64,000 nt of DNA. Source: Palsa-504 sp963787645. GTDB taxonomy: Bacteria; Actinomycetota; Actinomycetes; Streptosporangiales; Streptosporangiaceae. Location: the NCBI GenBank assembly GCA_963787645.1, contig CAWBDS010000002.1, positions 372,001 through 436,000 of the forward strand, read 5' to 3'. Below the pieces are notes generated by a model. That model had not been told where the DNA came from. It searched no databases and saw nothing but the letters and a program-made list of their open reading frames with translations. Every line of letters begins with the position of its first letter. Position 1 is the first letter of the stretch. Position numbers and translations under genes: made by a program. Below are positions 1-7,788 of this stretch, in pieces.

Positions 1-384
1 ATGTCCACCGGCGTGTTCGTGCTGTACGCCGACGCCGAGTCGTTCACCTTCGCCACCCCGCAGGGCCACCAGTTCGCGGGCTGGATCACGTTCTCGGCTG
101 AGCGCTCCGGCGCGGCCACCGTCGTGCAGACCCAGGTCCTGCTCCGGGCCGGTGACCCCCTTTACGAGCTGGGCATGCCGGTCATGCACCGGATGGAAGA
201 CCGCTTCTGGGTCCAGACCATGACCGCGCTGGCCGAGCGGCTGGGCGTGACCGATCCGGCCGTCCAGGCCAGGTCCGTCGTGATGGACCCCAAGCGCCAG
301 TGGCGCCGCGCGGGCAACGTGTGGCACAACGCCATGGCCCGCAGCGTCCTGCAGACCGTCATTCCCGTCCGCCGCCGCGCCTGA
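1..384 (+). CDS. Hypothetical protein, probably the C-terminal part of a longer gene
   Basis: The frame is open from the first base of the window, so the apparent ATG at position 1 may be an internal Met and the true start may lie upstream. The 127 residues are a mix of beta-like and helical stretches without membrane segments or a signal peptide. They end in a basic tail (VIPVRRRA). The overall feel is of an SRPBCC-type or cyclase-like small-molecule-binding fold (repeated hydrophobic strands followed by a long C-terminal helix containing HRMEDRFW), but no diagnostic motif is present and I do not assign a function. It converges on the truncated PEBP-like gene on the opposite strand. Confidence 0.55.
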   Translation: MSTGVFVLYADAESFTFATPQGHQFAGWITFSAERSGAATVVQTQVLLRAGDPLYELGMPVMHRMEDRFWVQTMTALAERLGVTDPAVQARSVVMDPKRQWRRAGNVWHNAMARSVLQTVIPVRRRA

Positions 385-399
385 GCCGGGTCCCCCCGG

Positions 400-816
400 C
401 TGCGGGCGGCCTCGGTCCGAGGTACTTGGCGCCACGGCGGGTGGGGAGAATCGGACGCCCGGGTTGTCCATCGTCAAGGCGCCCTCGGGTAGGCCGCCTC
501 CGGTCGACGCGAATGCGGCGATCGTGTGGATGCCGGGTACGGCGGCTGGGTTGTCGAGGTCCTCGAGCAGCAAGACCAGGTCCGTCGTTCCGGCGGGCAG
601 GGCGCCCCAGGCGAGGGCGGGCGAGATCTCCTCGCCGATGAACTTCCCGCCGTGCTTGGCCGGGATGACCTGCCCGTCACCGAAGCTGGGGGAGCTGAGC
701 GCGATGCGGTTCTCGGTCGCGAGCTCGGGGGTGTTGGCGATGCTCGCGGCTTCGTCCGGGCGCCGATTGCGCAGTGCCCAGCCGAGGGGAAGGAGAACAA
801 CTTCTACGGGATGCAT
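400..816 (-). pseudogene. YbhB/YbcL (PEBP) family protein, 3' truncated
   Basis: The minus-strand frame starting with ATG at 816 (AGGAG just upstream) encodes a phosphatidylethanolamine-binding/Raf-kinase-inhibitor-like protein. Visible family features are the strand containing ALSSPSFGDGQVIP, the EEISPALAWGALPAGT segment, and the LVLLLEDLDNPAAVPGIHTI ligand-pocket strand, followed by LPEGAL. After about residue 130 the family pattern (GPxPPxGHGxHxY and the C-terminal FTLYALD strand) is absent. The frame instead runs without a stop into the antisense of the next gene. The 3' third therefore appears to be lost by a deletion around 395-440. It lies 11 bp after the MarR-like remnant and was probably in its operon. 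Confidence 0.6.
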
Positions 817-827
817 GGTGCTCCTGT

Positions 828-1117
828 TCAAGAGTCGGCGATGCGCAGGAGGAGTGGGGCGACCCGGGCGATGTCGTCGCGTTCGGCGGCGGTGAGTTCG
901 GCGAGCCGGCCGTTCAGCCAGTCCCGGCGGTGCCGACGCGACGCCGTGACCGCTGCCCGACCCGGTTCGGTCAGGCTGAACAAGACCTGGCGCCGGTCCT
1001 GCGTCCCACGGGACTTAGTTACGTAGCCGAGTTGCTCGAGCCGCCGGACCGTCTGACTCATCGAGCCGAGCGTGACCCGCGCGGTCTCGGCGAGGTCGCT
1101 CAGGCTCATCCGGTCCT
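828..1117 (-). pseudogene. MarR-family regulator, N-terminally truncated
   Basis: About 93 residues match the second half of a MarR protein: SLSDLAETARVTLGSMSQTV is the winged-helix recognition region, followed by RRLEQLGYV and the wing SRGTQDRRQVLFSLTEPG, then the C-terminal dimerisation helix. A complete MarR protein is about 140-150 residues, so roughly the first 45-50 residues (first dimerisation helix and helix 2) are missing. Immediately upstream in another frame lies the 5' part of a GNAT gene, so a deletion junction near 1110-1125 joined two genes. The ATG at 1109 could still give a short protein, but without its dimer interface it is unlikely to be a normal regulator. Confidence 0.65.
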
Positions 1118-1344
1118 GCCTTGTGCCAGTCCACCACGCCGACGCGATCGGTGCCGTACAGCACGATCAGTACCCCGCTGTCCTCGTCGAGCAGCCCCGC
1201 CTCGGTCCAGGACTTCCGCAGCTGGTGCGGATCGCCCCAGCCGTGCCATTCGTAAGGGCCTAGGGCGTCCGGGTCGCCCGTCAGGCTCTCGAGCCATGAC
1301 AGATCGTCTTGCAGCACCGGCCGGAGGATCACCTGGCCATCCAT
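1110..1344 (-). pseudogene. GNAT acetyltransferase, 5' fragment
   Basis: The first ~78 residues from ATG 1344 look like the start of a GCN5-type N-acetyltransferase: VILRPVLQDDLSWLESL is the alpha1 region, the segment with WHGWGDPHQLRKSWTE is alpha2, and GVLIVLYGTDRVGVVDWHKAG is the beta2-beta3 hairpin. The acetyl-CoA pyrophosphate loop (Q/RxxGxG/A) and the C-terminal half are absent. After AGP the frame runs into the MarR-like remnant in the wrong frame and ends at 1015. The natural reading is a deletion that removed the 3' part of this gene and the 5' part of the MarR gene. Confidence 0.6.
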
Positions 1345-1402
1345 GAGGGGAGCGTACCGCTGCGCAACGTCAGGGTTTGGTGTCTATGGCACAGTCCTGA
1401 GT

Positions 1403-2326
1403 GTGCCGTTGGACGATCTGCCGGACTGGTTGCCGGGTTGGTGCCTTGATCACCTGGGTGCTGAACCCGCCAGCGTGCTGTTCCGGCTGCGGCAGGTCTC
1501 GACGGTGTTCGGTCTGCGGCTGGCTGATGGCCGGGACGTGGTGGTCAAGGCCCGCGCGGACGACGGCCGGGCCGTCTCGTGTGTCACGGCGCAGGCCCGG
1601 CTGGCCGAGCGCGGATTCCCGTGCGCCCGGCCGCTCACCCCGGCGACCAGTGCCGGTGCGCTGGCGGTGCACGCCGAGGAGTTCCGGCCCGGTGGCCAGG
1701 TGCTGGGCGGGGACTGGCCGGAGGTGGCCGTGCGCTACGCGCAGGTGTTCGCCGATCTCATGGCCGAACTAGCCGACGTGGCCGTCGCGCCGCCGCTCCC
1801 CAATCCGCCCTGGGTGCGCTGGGACCACGCCGATTCCGGGCTGTGGCCGGCGATCGGCTGGCTGGATAACCGGGACCAGCGCGTCGTACCCGCGTACGTC
1901 GTTGAGGCGGCCGAGCGGGCTCGCGGGCGGCTACTGGCCGCCGGCCTGCCGTGCGTGCTGGGCCACGCCGACTTCGAGGCGCAGAACCTGCGCTGGCAAG
2001 GTCAGCAGGTGTGGGCGGTGCACGACTGGGACAGCCTGGCCTGGCAGCCGGAGGCGGCGCTGGCCGGAGCGGCGAGCGGGTCGTTCGCCAGCGCCGGGCC
2101 GCCGACGCTGGCGTCGATCGAAAGCTCGCAGGCGTTCCTTGCCGCCTATCAGGACATCCGGGGACGCGTGTTCACGCCCGTGGAGCTGGAGATCGCGTGG
2201 GCGGCCAGCGTGTGGATGGCCGCGTACAACGCCCGCGAGCAGGCTCTGCTCGGCGACCCTCCGCTGTCCGGCCAGGCGCTCCGGACCCAGGCGGCCGAAC
2301 GCCTCCGCCGGGCTAATGCGGGGTGA
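1403..2326 (+). CDS. Phosphotransferase (APH family) protein
   Basis: This cytoplasmic kinase-like protein of about 307 residues has the aminoglycoside/choline phosphotransferase fold. The N-lobe contains the VVVKA nucleotide-binding strand. The catalytic loop is LGHADFEAQN (His/Asp/Asn of the HxDxxxxN motif, about residue 190), followed by WAVHDWDS, which supplies the metal-binding Asp. The substrate is unknown, and such proteins phosphorylate aminoglycosides, amino alcohols or other small molecules. I prefer the GTG at 1403 because the in-frame ATG at 1343 would overlap the divergent GNAT start and adds a low-complexity leader. The gene ends one base from the stop of the convergent membrane-protein gene. 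Confidence 0.75.
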   Translation: MPLDDLPDWLPGWCLDHLGAEPASVLFRLRQVSTVFGLRLADGRDVVVKARADDGRAVSCVTAQARLAERGFPCARPLTPATSAGALAVHAEEFRPGGQVLGGDWPEVAVRYAQVFADLMAELADVAVAPPLPNPPWVRWDHADSGLWPAIGWLDNRDQRVVPAYVVEAAERARGRLLAAGLPCVLGHADFEAQNLRWQGQQVWAVHDWDSLAWQPEAALAGAASGSFASAGPPTLASIESSQAFLAAYQDIRGRVFTPVELEIAWAASVWMAAYNAREQALLGDPPLSGQALRTQAAERLRRANAG

Positions 2327-2327
2327 C

Positions 2328-2702
2328 CTACTGGTGCCGGATGTTGCGGTACCGGTTCACCACGGCCGTGCCCAGGGCGGCGACGGCGACGATGACCCAT
2401 ATCACCAGGACCGGGACGACCATGCCCTTATTGCCGTGCTCGGCGATGATGGCCACCAGGCCGGTGATCCCGGCGCCGATCGCGGTACCCAGCATCAAGG
2501 TCTGGTGCCCACCCGGCGGGGCCGTGTATGCGAGCGGTCGGGCACCATGCGGGCGAGCACCAAGCTTGGCGTCGACCCGCTTGTCAATCTCGGCGCCGAT
2601 CCGGTCGATCAAGCTCTCGGCCACCGCATCGTCGTATGCGTTACCCAATTCGCGATGCGCCGCCGCGGCAGCGGAAATGTCGTTGCGGGTTGCCTGGTCC
2701 AT
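2328..2702 (-). CDS. Small two-helix membrane protein of unknown function
   Basis: From ATG 2702 this encodes about 124 residues. The N-terminal half is charged and helical (AHRELGNAYDDAVAESLIDR, then GAEIDKRVDAKLGAR) and probably cytoplasmic. Two hydrophobic segments follow: LMLGTAIGAGITGLVAII and MVVPVLVIWVIVAVAALGTA, separated by a short polar turn, with a basic C-terminus. This arrangement of an acidic coiled region plus two transmembrane helices is common in actinobacterial conserved hypothetical proteins and has no known function. In-frame starts upstream to 2825 exist, but the protein character begins at MDQATRND. Confidence 0.6.
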   Translation of the reverse strand: MDQATRNDISAAAAAHRELGNAYDDAVAESLIDRIGAEIDKRVDAKLGARPHGARPLAYTAPPGGHQTLMLGTAIGAGITGLVAIIAEHGNKGMVVPVLVIWVIVAVAALGTAVVNRYRNIRHQ

Positions 2703-2812
2703 GGCCGCAAGATACATCTTGACTGTCGGACGGGTCCACGATCGGACCCGTGTCGCGTTGTGGCCCGCGCCGTCCGTTGCCGCACGGTGACGGACGACCT
2801 GAGCGGTAGGGT

Positions 2813-3070
2813 TTGGCCGGTGCAATTCGTCCTGGCAGTGGTCGTGGCTGCGGGGTGGCAGTTAGCTTTGGCCGGATCTGGCTCAGGCGCCACCAGGATG
2901 CGCCGCTGCGCCGTGAGGTACGGGCGCAAGACGTCACCTTCCGGACCGAGCTGGATTACGTCAAGATGACGCCGAACCGCGAGTGGTGGACCGCGACTTC
3001 TAGCTGGATGGAGCTGGTCGTCCGGGCCGATGCCTTCGAGGTCTCGTGTCCTCTCCGCCCCGTTCGGGTG
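2813..3070 (+). pseudogene. Possible 5' fragment of an unrecognised gene
   Basis: The 311-bp gap between the membrane protein and the oxidoreductase contains a plus-strand reading frame (TTG at 2813, GTG further in) with coding-like composition. It includes FGRIWLRRHQDAPLRREVRA, DYVKMTPNREWWTATSSW and a strand-like MELVVRADAFEV. Past about 3070 the frame runs into the antisense strand of the oxidoreductase. It could be the head of a gene truncated by deletion. I do not recognise the family and confidence is low. Confidence 0.3.
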
Positions 3071-3136
3071 GCGCGGTCCCGGTCGGGGCGCCCCCACCGG
3101 ACAGATACGAGGCCCGGCACATGCGGCGCGGGCCGG

Positions 3137-4759
3137 TTACGCCTTCGCCCCGCGCCTGGCCTGCGGGATGCGGCGCCGCCAGCGTTCGGCGCGCTGGTCG
3201 GCCAGGACCTGCCGGACCACGTTGCGGCCGGGGATGCCGGTCACCCCGCCGCCGCCGTGGGTGGCCGATCCGGCCTGATACAGGCCGCGGACCGGGGTGC
3301 GCAGGTCGGCGTAGCCGGCCGCGGGCCGGGCGTGGAACATCTGTCCCAGTGACAGCTCTCCGTGGAAGATGTTCCCGCCGATCAGGCCGTACTCCTCCTG
3401 CATCTGGTGCGGCCCGATCACCTGCCGGTGCAGCACCGAGTCGGTGAACCCGGGCGCGACCGCCTCGACCCGGGCCAGCACCCGGTCGGCGTAGGACTCC
3501 AGCTCGTCCGCATGAGGCGCGGAAGCGTAGCCGTACGGCACCCACTGCGTGAACATCGACATGACGTGCTGGCCAGCAGGCGCCAGTGAGTCGTCGAACA
3601 CGCTCGGGATGCAGATGTCCGCGAACGGCAGCTCGGCCGGCCGTCCGGCCACGGCCTGCTGGAACGCGTTCTCGATGTCGTCCAGCGACTCGGCCAGCAC
3701 GATCGTGCCGCCGTACACCGACGGATCGGGGGACGGAAAAGCGGTGAACACCGGCAGCTTGTCCAGGGCCAGGTTGATCTTCACTGTGCCGCTGCGGGTG
3801 CGCCAGCCGCGGATGTCGGCCACGAAGCCGGCCGGCAGCTCGGCCGGGTCCATCAGCCGCAGGAACGAGATCTGCGGGTGCGCGGTGGTGATGACTACCG
3901 GCGCCTCGATCGACTCGCCGCTGGCCAGCGTGACGCCCGTGACCTGTCCGTTCCGGGTGTCGATGCTCGCCACCTCGGCCCCGGTGCGCACCTGAGCCCC
4001 GAACGTCCGGGCCGCCTGCGCCAGCGCCCCGCTCACCGCCCCCATCCCGCCCCGCGGGAATCCCCAGGCCGTCTCGCCGATATGGTGGTGCAGCATCACG
4101 TACGCGGTCCCGGCCGACCGCGGCCCGGCCCACGTCCCGATCACCCCGGAGACCGACAGCAGGCCGAGCATCGCGTCGCTCTCGAAGTACCCCTCGATCA
4201 GGTCGGCGATGCTGTCGGTGAGCAGCCGGGTCACGTCCACCGCCGCGCGTTCGTCCACTGAGCGCAGCTGGCCCAGCAGCCGCGCCTGCCGCAGCAGGTC
4301 CGGCGGGCGCTTGGAGCCCAGCCGCGGCGGGATCTGGTGCAACAGCGGTCCGAGCACCTCGCCGAGCCCGGTCAGGTGCGCCTCGTAGCCGTCGTAGGCG
4401 TCGGCGTCGGGCGCGGAGAACTTCGCGATCTCGGCGTGCCGCTGGGCCGGGTTGTCCGGCAGCCGCAGGTACCGGCCGTCGCGCCGGGGCGCGAAATAGG
4501 GTCCCTGCGGGTACACGTGGTACCCGTGCTGGTCCAGCCGCAGGTCGCGTACCACGTCGGGCGGCATCAGGGAGACCACGTAGGACAGTGACGTCACCGT
4601 GTAGTCCGGGCCGAACGGATGCTCGCTGACCGCCGCCCCGCCGGGCACGTCGCGCCGCTCGCACACCACCGTGGCCAGCCCGGCCCGGGCCAGGTACGCC
4701 GCCGCGACCAGCCCGTTGTGCCCGCCGCCGACCACTACGACATCCGCGTGTACCGTCAC
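3137..4759 (-). CDS. NAD(P)/FAD-dependent oxidoreductase (phytoene dehydrogenase-like)
   Basis: A 540-residue protein of the CrtI/PYROXD2-type amine-oxidase superfamily. The N-terminal Rossmann motif VVVVGGGHNGLVAAAYLARA (residues 8-27) binds the ADP part of FAD, followed by the conserved ERRDVPGGAAVSE. The C-terminal FAD-contact motif is LYQAGSATHGGGGVTGIPGRN near residue 500. Length and both motifs match full-length members. Substrate is not predictable: it has no neighbouring phytoene synthase, so carotenoid synthesis is not implied. It is divergent from the nitrilase-hydrolase fusion with a 98-bp shared promoter region, suggesting a possible common pathway. Confidence 0.85.
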   Translation of the reverse strand: MTVHADVVVVGGGHNGLVAAAYLARAGLATVVCERRDVPGGAAVSEHPFGPDYTVTSLSYVVSLMPPDVVRDLRLDQHGYHVYPQGPYFAPRRDGRYLRLPDNPAQRHAEIAKFSAPDADAYDGYEAHLTGLGEVLGPLLHQIPPRLGSKRPPDLLRQARLLGQLRSVDERAAVDVTRLLTDSIADLIEGYFESDAMLGLLSVSGVIGTWAGPRSAGTAYVMLHHHIGETAWGFPRGGMGAVSGALAQAARTFGAQVRTGAEVASIDTRNGQVTGVTLASGESIEAPVVITTAHPQISFLRLMDPAELPAGFVADIRGWRTRSGTVKINLALDKLPVFTAFPSPDPSVYGGTIVLAESLDDIENAFQQAVAGRPAELPFADICIPSVFDDSLAPAGQHVMSMFTQWVPYGYASAPHADELESYADRVLARVEAVAPGFTDSVLHRQVIGPHQMQEEYGLIGGNIFHGELSLGQMFHARPAAGYADLRTPVRGLYQAGSATHGGGGVTGIPGRNVVRQVLADQRAERWRRRIPQARRGAKA

Positions 4760-4857
4760 TGCCAGCCCTTCCTTCCGCAGACCGTCTCCCGCCGACCGTA
4801 CGTGACGACCGGAACTGCTTTGATAGTCCTATTCCCGGAGGAACGGAGCGCGCGCAC

Positions 4858-6750
4858 GTGGAAAACACCGTTATCGCCGTCGCTCAGCTGGCCATCACCA
4901 TCGGCGAGCCCGACGCCAACCGCAAGGCCGCCGCGGCCGCGGTGGCCGAGGCCGCGGCCGCGCAAGCGAGGCTCATCGTCCTGCCCGAGCTGTGCGACTC
5001 CGGTTACGTGTTCGGGGCCGAGGCCGCCAGAGCACGAGCCGAGGCCGGCGCGCTCGCCTCGCCCGCGGACGACAGCGACACCCTGCGCCAGTGGCACACC
5101 CTGGCCGCCGAACACCAGCTGGTCATCGTGGGCGGGTTCTGCGAGCGGGGTGCCGACGGCCAGCTGTACAACAGCGCGGCCCTGGTCGATGAGTCCGGGA
5201 TCCGGGCGGTCTACCGCAAGGCGCACCTGTGGGATAAGGAGAAGCTCGTCTTCACTCCCGGCGACGCTTCGCCGCCCGTGATCGACACCGCCATCGGGCG
5301 GGTGGGCGTGATGATCTGCTACGACCTGGAGTTCCCCGAGTGGGTACGGCTGGCCGCCCTGGACGGCGCCGACCTCATCGCCGCCCCGGTGAACTGGCCG
5401 TACGCGGCGCGCCCGGTGGGGGAGCGGCCCGCCGAGGTGGTCAAAGCCCAGGCCGCGGCGGCCACCAACGGAGTGTTCGTCGCGGTGGCCGACCGTTGCC
5501 AGGACGAGCGCGGCGTGTCCTGGATCAGCGGCTCGCTGATCGCCGGGCCCGACGGCTTCCTGCGGGCCGGACCGGTCTTGGAGGATCGCCCGGTGGTGCT
5601 GACCGCCGCCTGCGACCTGCCCGCGGCCAGGGACAAGCGCCTGGACGGGGACAACGACCTGCTCGCCGACCGCCGCCCCGAGCTCTATACCAAAAAAGTC
5701 CAGGACGAGCGCGTCGCGGCGGCCAACGCGCACTGGGCGGCGCGCTTCATCGCCAACGGCACCAGCTACTCCGACTTCCAGGCCACCATGGCCCGGATCA
5801 CAGCCTGGGACGACTGGTGCCGTGAATGGGGCCAGACCGCCCGGTACTACGAGCAGCTGGCCGAAGCCGCCGAGGCGAACGGCTGGGCGCTGACCGCCGG
5901 GGAGGCCTGGCGGCGCGCCGCGCTGTGCTGGCACTGGGGCAAGTTCGTCTTCGTGGATGACCTGGCCCAGCAGCGCGCGGCGCACGACCGCACCGTGGCC
6001 TGCTTCCGCCGCGGCGCCACCACGCTCGGCCCGCCCGCCGAGCTGGTACGCGTCCCCTACGCGAACACCACGCTGGCCGCCTACCTCCGGGTGCCCCAGA
6101 CCAGCGGCAGGCCGCCGGTGGTGATCATGATGCCCGGCCTGGACTCGGTCAAGGAGGAACTGCAGGCCACCGCGGAGTACATGCTCGCCCGCGGGCTGGC
6201 CATCATCGCGGTCGACGGACCGGGCCAGGGCGAGGCCGAGTACGAGCTGCCCATCGAGCCCGCCTACGAGCGGGTGGCCGCCGCGGTCGCCGACTACCTG
6301 GCGGGCCGCGACGACATCGACCCGGACCGGATCGGCGCGTTCGGGGTGAGCCTGGGCGGCTACTACGCGGCCCGCGCGGCGGCCTTCGAGCCGCGGATCA
6401 AGGCCGCCGTGTCACTGGCCGGACCGTACCAGTGGTCGCTGGACTGGGACATCTTGCCGCCGCAGACTCGGTACACATTCCAGCGCCGCTCCGGCGCGAG
6501 CACGCAGGGGCAGGCCCGCGAGAAGCTGTCGGAACTGAGCCTGGAGCCCGCCGCCGCGCGCATCACCATCCCGCTGCTGGTCGCGGCGGGCGGCCGGGAC
6601 CGCCTGGTGCCGACCTACCATGCCGAACGCCTGGCCCGCGAGGCGCCCGGCGCCGAGCTGTACTTGGACCCGGACGGCAGCCACGGCCTGACCAACCACG
6701 CCTTCGCGTCCCGGTCCAAGATGGCGGACTGGCTCGCCGCTCACCTGTAA
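4858..6750 (+). CDS. Nitrilase-superfamily amidohydrolase fused to an alpha/beta hydrolase
   Basis: A 630-residue two-domain protein starting at GTG 4858 behind GGAGGAACGGAG. Residues 1-270 are a carbon-nitrogen hydrolase with the complete Glu-Lys-Cys triad: E44 in VLPELCDSG, K121 in VYRKAHLW and C154 in VMICYDLEFPEW. Residues ~290-630 are an alpha/beta hydrolase with nucleophile S498 in FGVSLGG, acid D581 in AAGGRDRLVP and H609 in DGSHGLTNH. The second domain resembles the FrsA / 2,6-dihydroxypseudooxynicotine-hydrolase group, which has an N-terminal helical cap. Both active sites look intact. Amide and C-C or ester cleavage in one polypeptide suggests sequential steps in catabolism of an N-containing compound. 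No signal peptide is seen. Confidence 0.85.
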   Translation: MENTVIAVAQLAITIGEPDANRKAAAAAVAEAAAAQARLIVLPELCDSGYVFGAEAARARAEAGALASPADDSDTLRQWHTLAAEHQLVIVGGFCERGADGQLYNSAALVDESGIRAVYRKAHLWDKEKLVFTPGDASPPVIDTAIGRVGVMICYDLEFPEWVRLAALDGADLIAAPVNWPYAARPVGERPAEVVKAQAAAATNGVFVAVADRCQDERGVSWISGSLIAGPDGFLRAGPVLEDRPVVLTAACDLPAARDKRLDGDNDLLADRRPELYTKKVQDERVAAANAHWAARFIANGTSYSDFQATMARITAWDDWCREWGQTARYYEQLAEAAEANGWALTAGEAWRRAALCWHWGKFVFVDDLAQQRAAHDRTVACFRRGATTLGPPAELVRVPYANTTLAAYLRVPQTSGRPPVVIMMPGLDSVKEELQATAEYMLARGLAIIAVDGPGQGEAEYELPIEPAYERVAAAVADYLAGRDDIDPDRIGAFGVSLGGYYAARAAAFEPRIKAAVSLAGPYQWSLDWDILPPQTRYTFQRRSGASTQGQAREKLSELSLEPAAARITIPLLVAAGGRDRLVPTYHAERLAREAPGAELYLDPDGSHGLTNHAFASRSKMADWLAAHL

Positions 6751-7788
6751 CGGAAGCCGGATCACCGTCATCCCGGCTCCGGCCGAAGGACCGTCCATGG
6801 CGGCTAGCGCCCGGCCGGCGTCGGCCAGGCCGATCACGCTGCCGACCAGCCGCCCGGGCCGCAGCGTGCCGTCCGCGACCATGGCCATCATCGCCGGGTA
6901 GTCGCCGGCGGCCATGCCGTGCGAGCCGTAGATCTCCAGTTCCCGCGCCACCACCAGGTCCATCGGCACCGGCGTCGGTTCGCCGAGCAGCAGCCCGACC
7001 TGGACGTGCCGGCCGCGCCGGCGCAGGCCGCGCACCGAACTGGCCGCCGTCTGCGGGGATCCGAGCGCGTCGACCGAGACGTGCGCTCCGCCCCCGGTGA
7101 TCTCGGCGAGCTCACCGGCCACGACCGCCGGATCGGCCACGCCCGCATTCACGCTGGCCGAAGCGCCGAGCTCCCGGGCCCGGTCCAGCGCCTCGGCGGA
7201 CACGTCGACCGCCACCACTCGCGCTCCGAGCGCCGCGCCGATCATCACCGCCGACAGCCCCACCCCGCCGCAGCCGTGCACGGCCAGCCAGTCACCGGCC
7301 GCGACCCGGCCGTGCGCGGTCAGCGCGCGGAACGCCGTCGCGAACCGGCAGCCCAGGCAGGCGGCCGCCACGGCGTCGACCGCATCGGGCACCGCGACCA
7401 GGTTCACGTCCGCCGCGTGGACCGCCACCAGTTCGGCGAACGATCCCGGTCCGGTGAATCCCGGCTGGGTCTGCCGCGGACACACCTGGGCGTTGCCGGA
7501 CCGGCAGTACTCGCAGTGCCCGCAGCCGCACACGAAGGGCACGGTCACCCGGTCTCCGGTCCGCCAGCGGGTCACCTGCGGCCCGGTCTGCGCCACGACG
7601 CCGGCGAACTCGTGCCCGCCGATGTGCGGCAGCACCACCGGATCGTGTCCCCGCCAGGCGTGCCAGTCCGACCGGCACACACCGCTGGCGCCGACCGCGA
7701 TGATCACCCCGTCGGCCGGGCAGGCGGGGTCCGCGACCTGCGTCACCTCCGGCCTGATCCCGTAGCCGGGATAGACCGCCGCCCTCAC
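6412..7788 (-). CDS. Zinc-dependent alcohol dehydrogenase (MDR family), stop codon apparently lost
   Basis: From GTG 7788 about 340 residues form a medium-chain dehydrogenase. Visible are catalytic Cys in GVCRSDWHAW, the GHEFAGVV motif, structural-zinc cysteines in FVCGCGHCEYCRSGNAQVCP, and the Rossmann motif VHGCGGVGLSAVM. The normal C-terminus (GMTVIRLP) is reached at about 6755, just past the stop of the nitrilase fusion on the other strand. No stop codon follows, and the frame continues about 115 codons antisense to that gene before stopping at 6412. A missing stop from an indel or deletion is likelier than a genuine tail. The start overlaps the ArsR stop (GTGA), indicating translational coupling. 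Confidence 0.7.
   Translation of the reverse strand: MRAAVYPGYGIRPEVTQVADPACPADGVIIAVGASGVCRSDWHAWRGHDPVVLPHIGGHEFAGVVAQTGPQVTRWRTGDRVTVPFVCGCGHCEYCRSGNAQVCPRQTQPGFTGPGSFAELVAVHAADVNLVAVPDAVDAVAAACLGCRFATAFRALTAHGRVAAGDWLAVHGCGGVGLSAVMIGAALGARVVAVDVSAEALDRARELGASASVNAGVADPAVVAGELAEITGGGAHVSVDALGSPQTAASSVRGLRRRGRHVQVGLLLGEPTPVPMDLVVARELEIYGSHGMAAGDYPAMMAMVADGTLRPGRLVGSVIGLADAGRALAAMDGPSAGAGMTVIRLPLQVSGEPVRHLGPGREGVVGQAVAAVRVQVQLGAGRLAGQAFGMVGRHQAVPAARRDQQRDGDARGGGLQAQFRQLLAGLPLRARAGAALECVPSLRRQDVPVQRPLVRSGQ

Noticed and set aside
3137..4759. Carotenoid biosynthesis (crtI)
   Set aside because: No phytoene synthase, cyclase or other carotenoid gene nearby, and the family includes many non-carotenoid oxidoreductases.
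3000..4868. A 622-codon open frame overlapping the oxidoreductase
   Set aside because: Arg/Gly-rich shadow frame of the recognised oxidoreductase in the next phase; no domain motifs.
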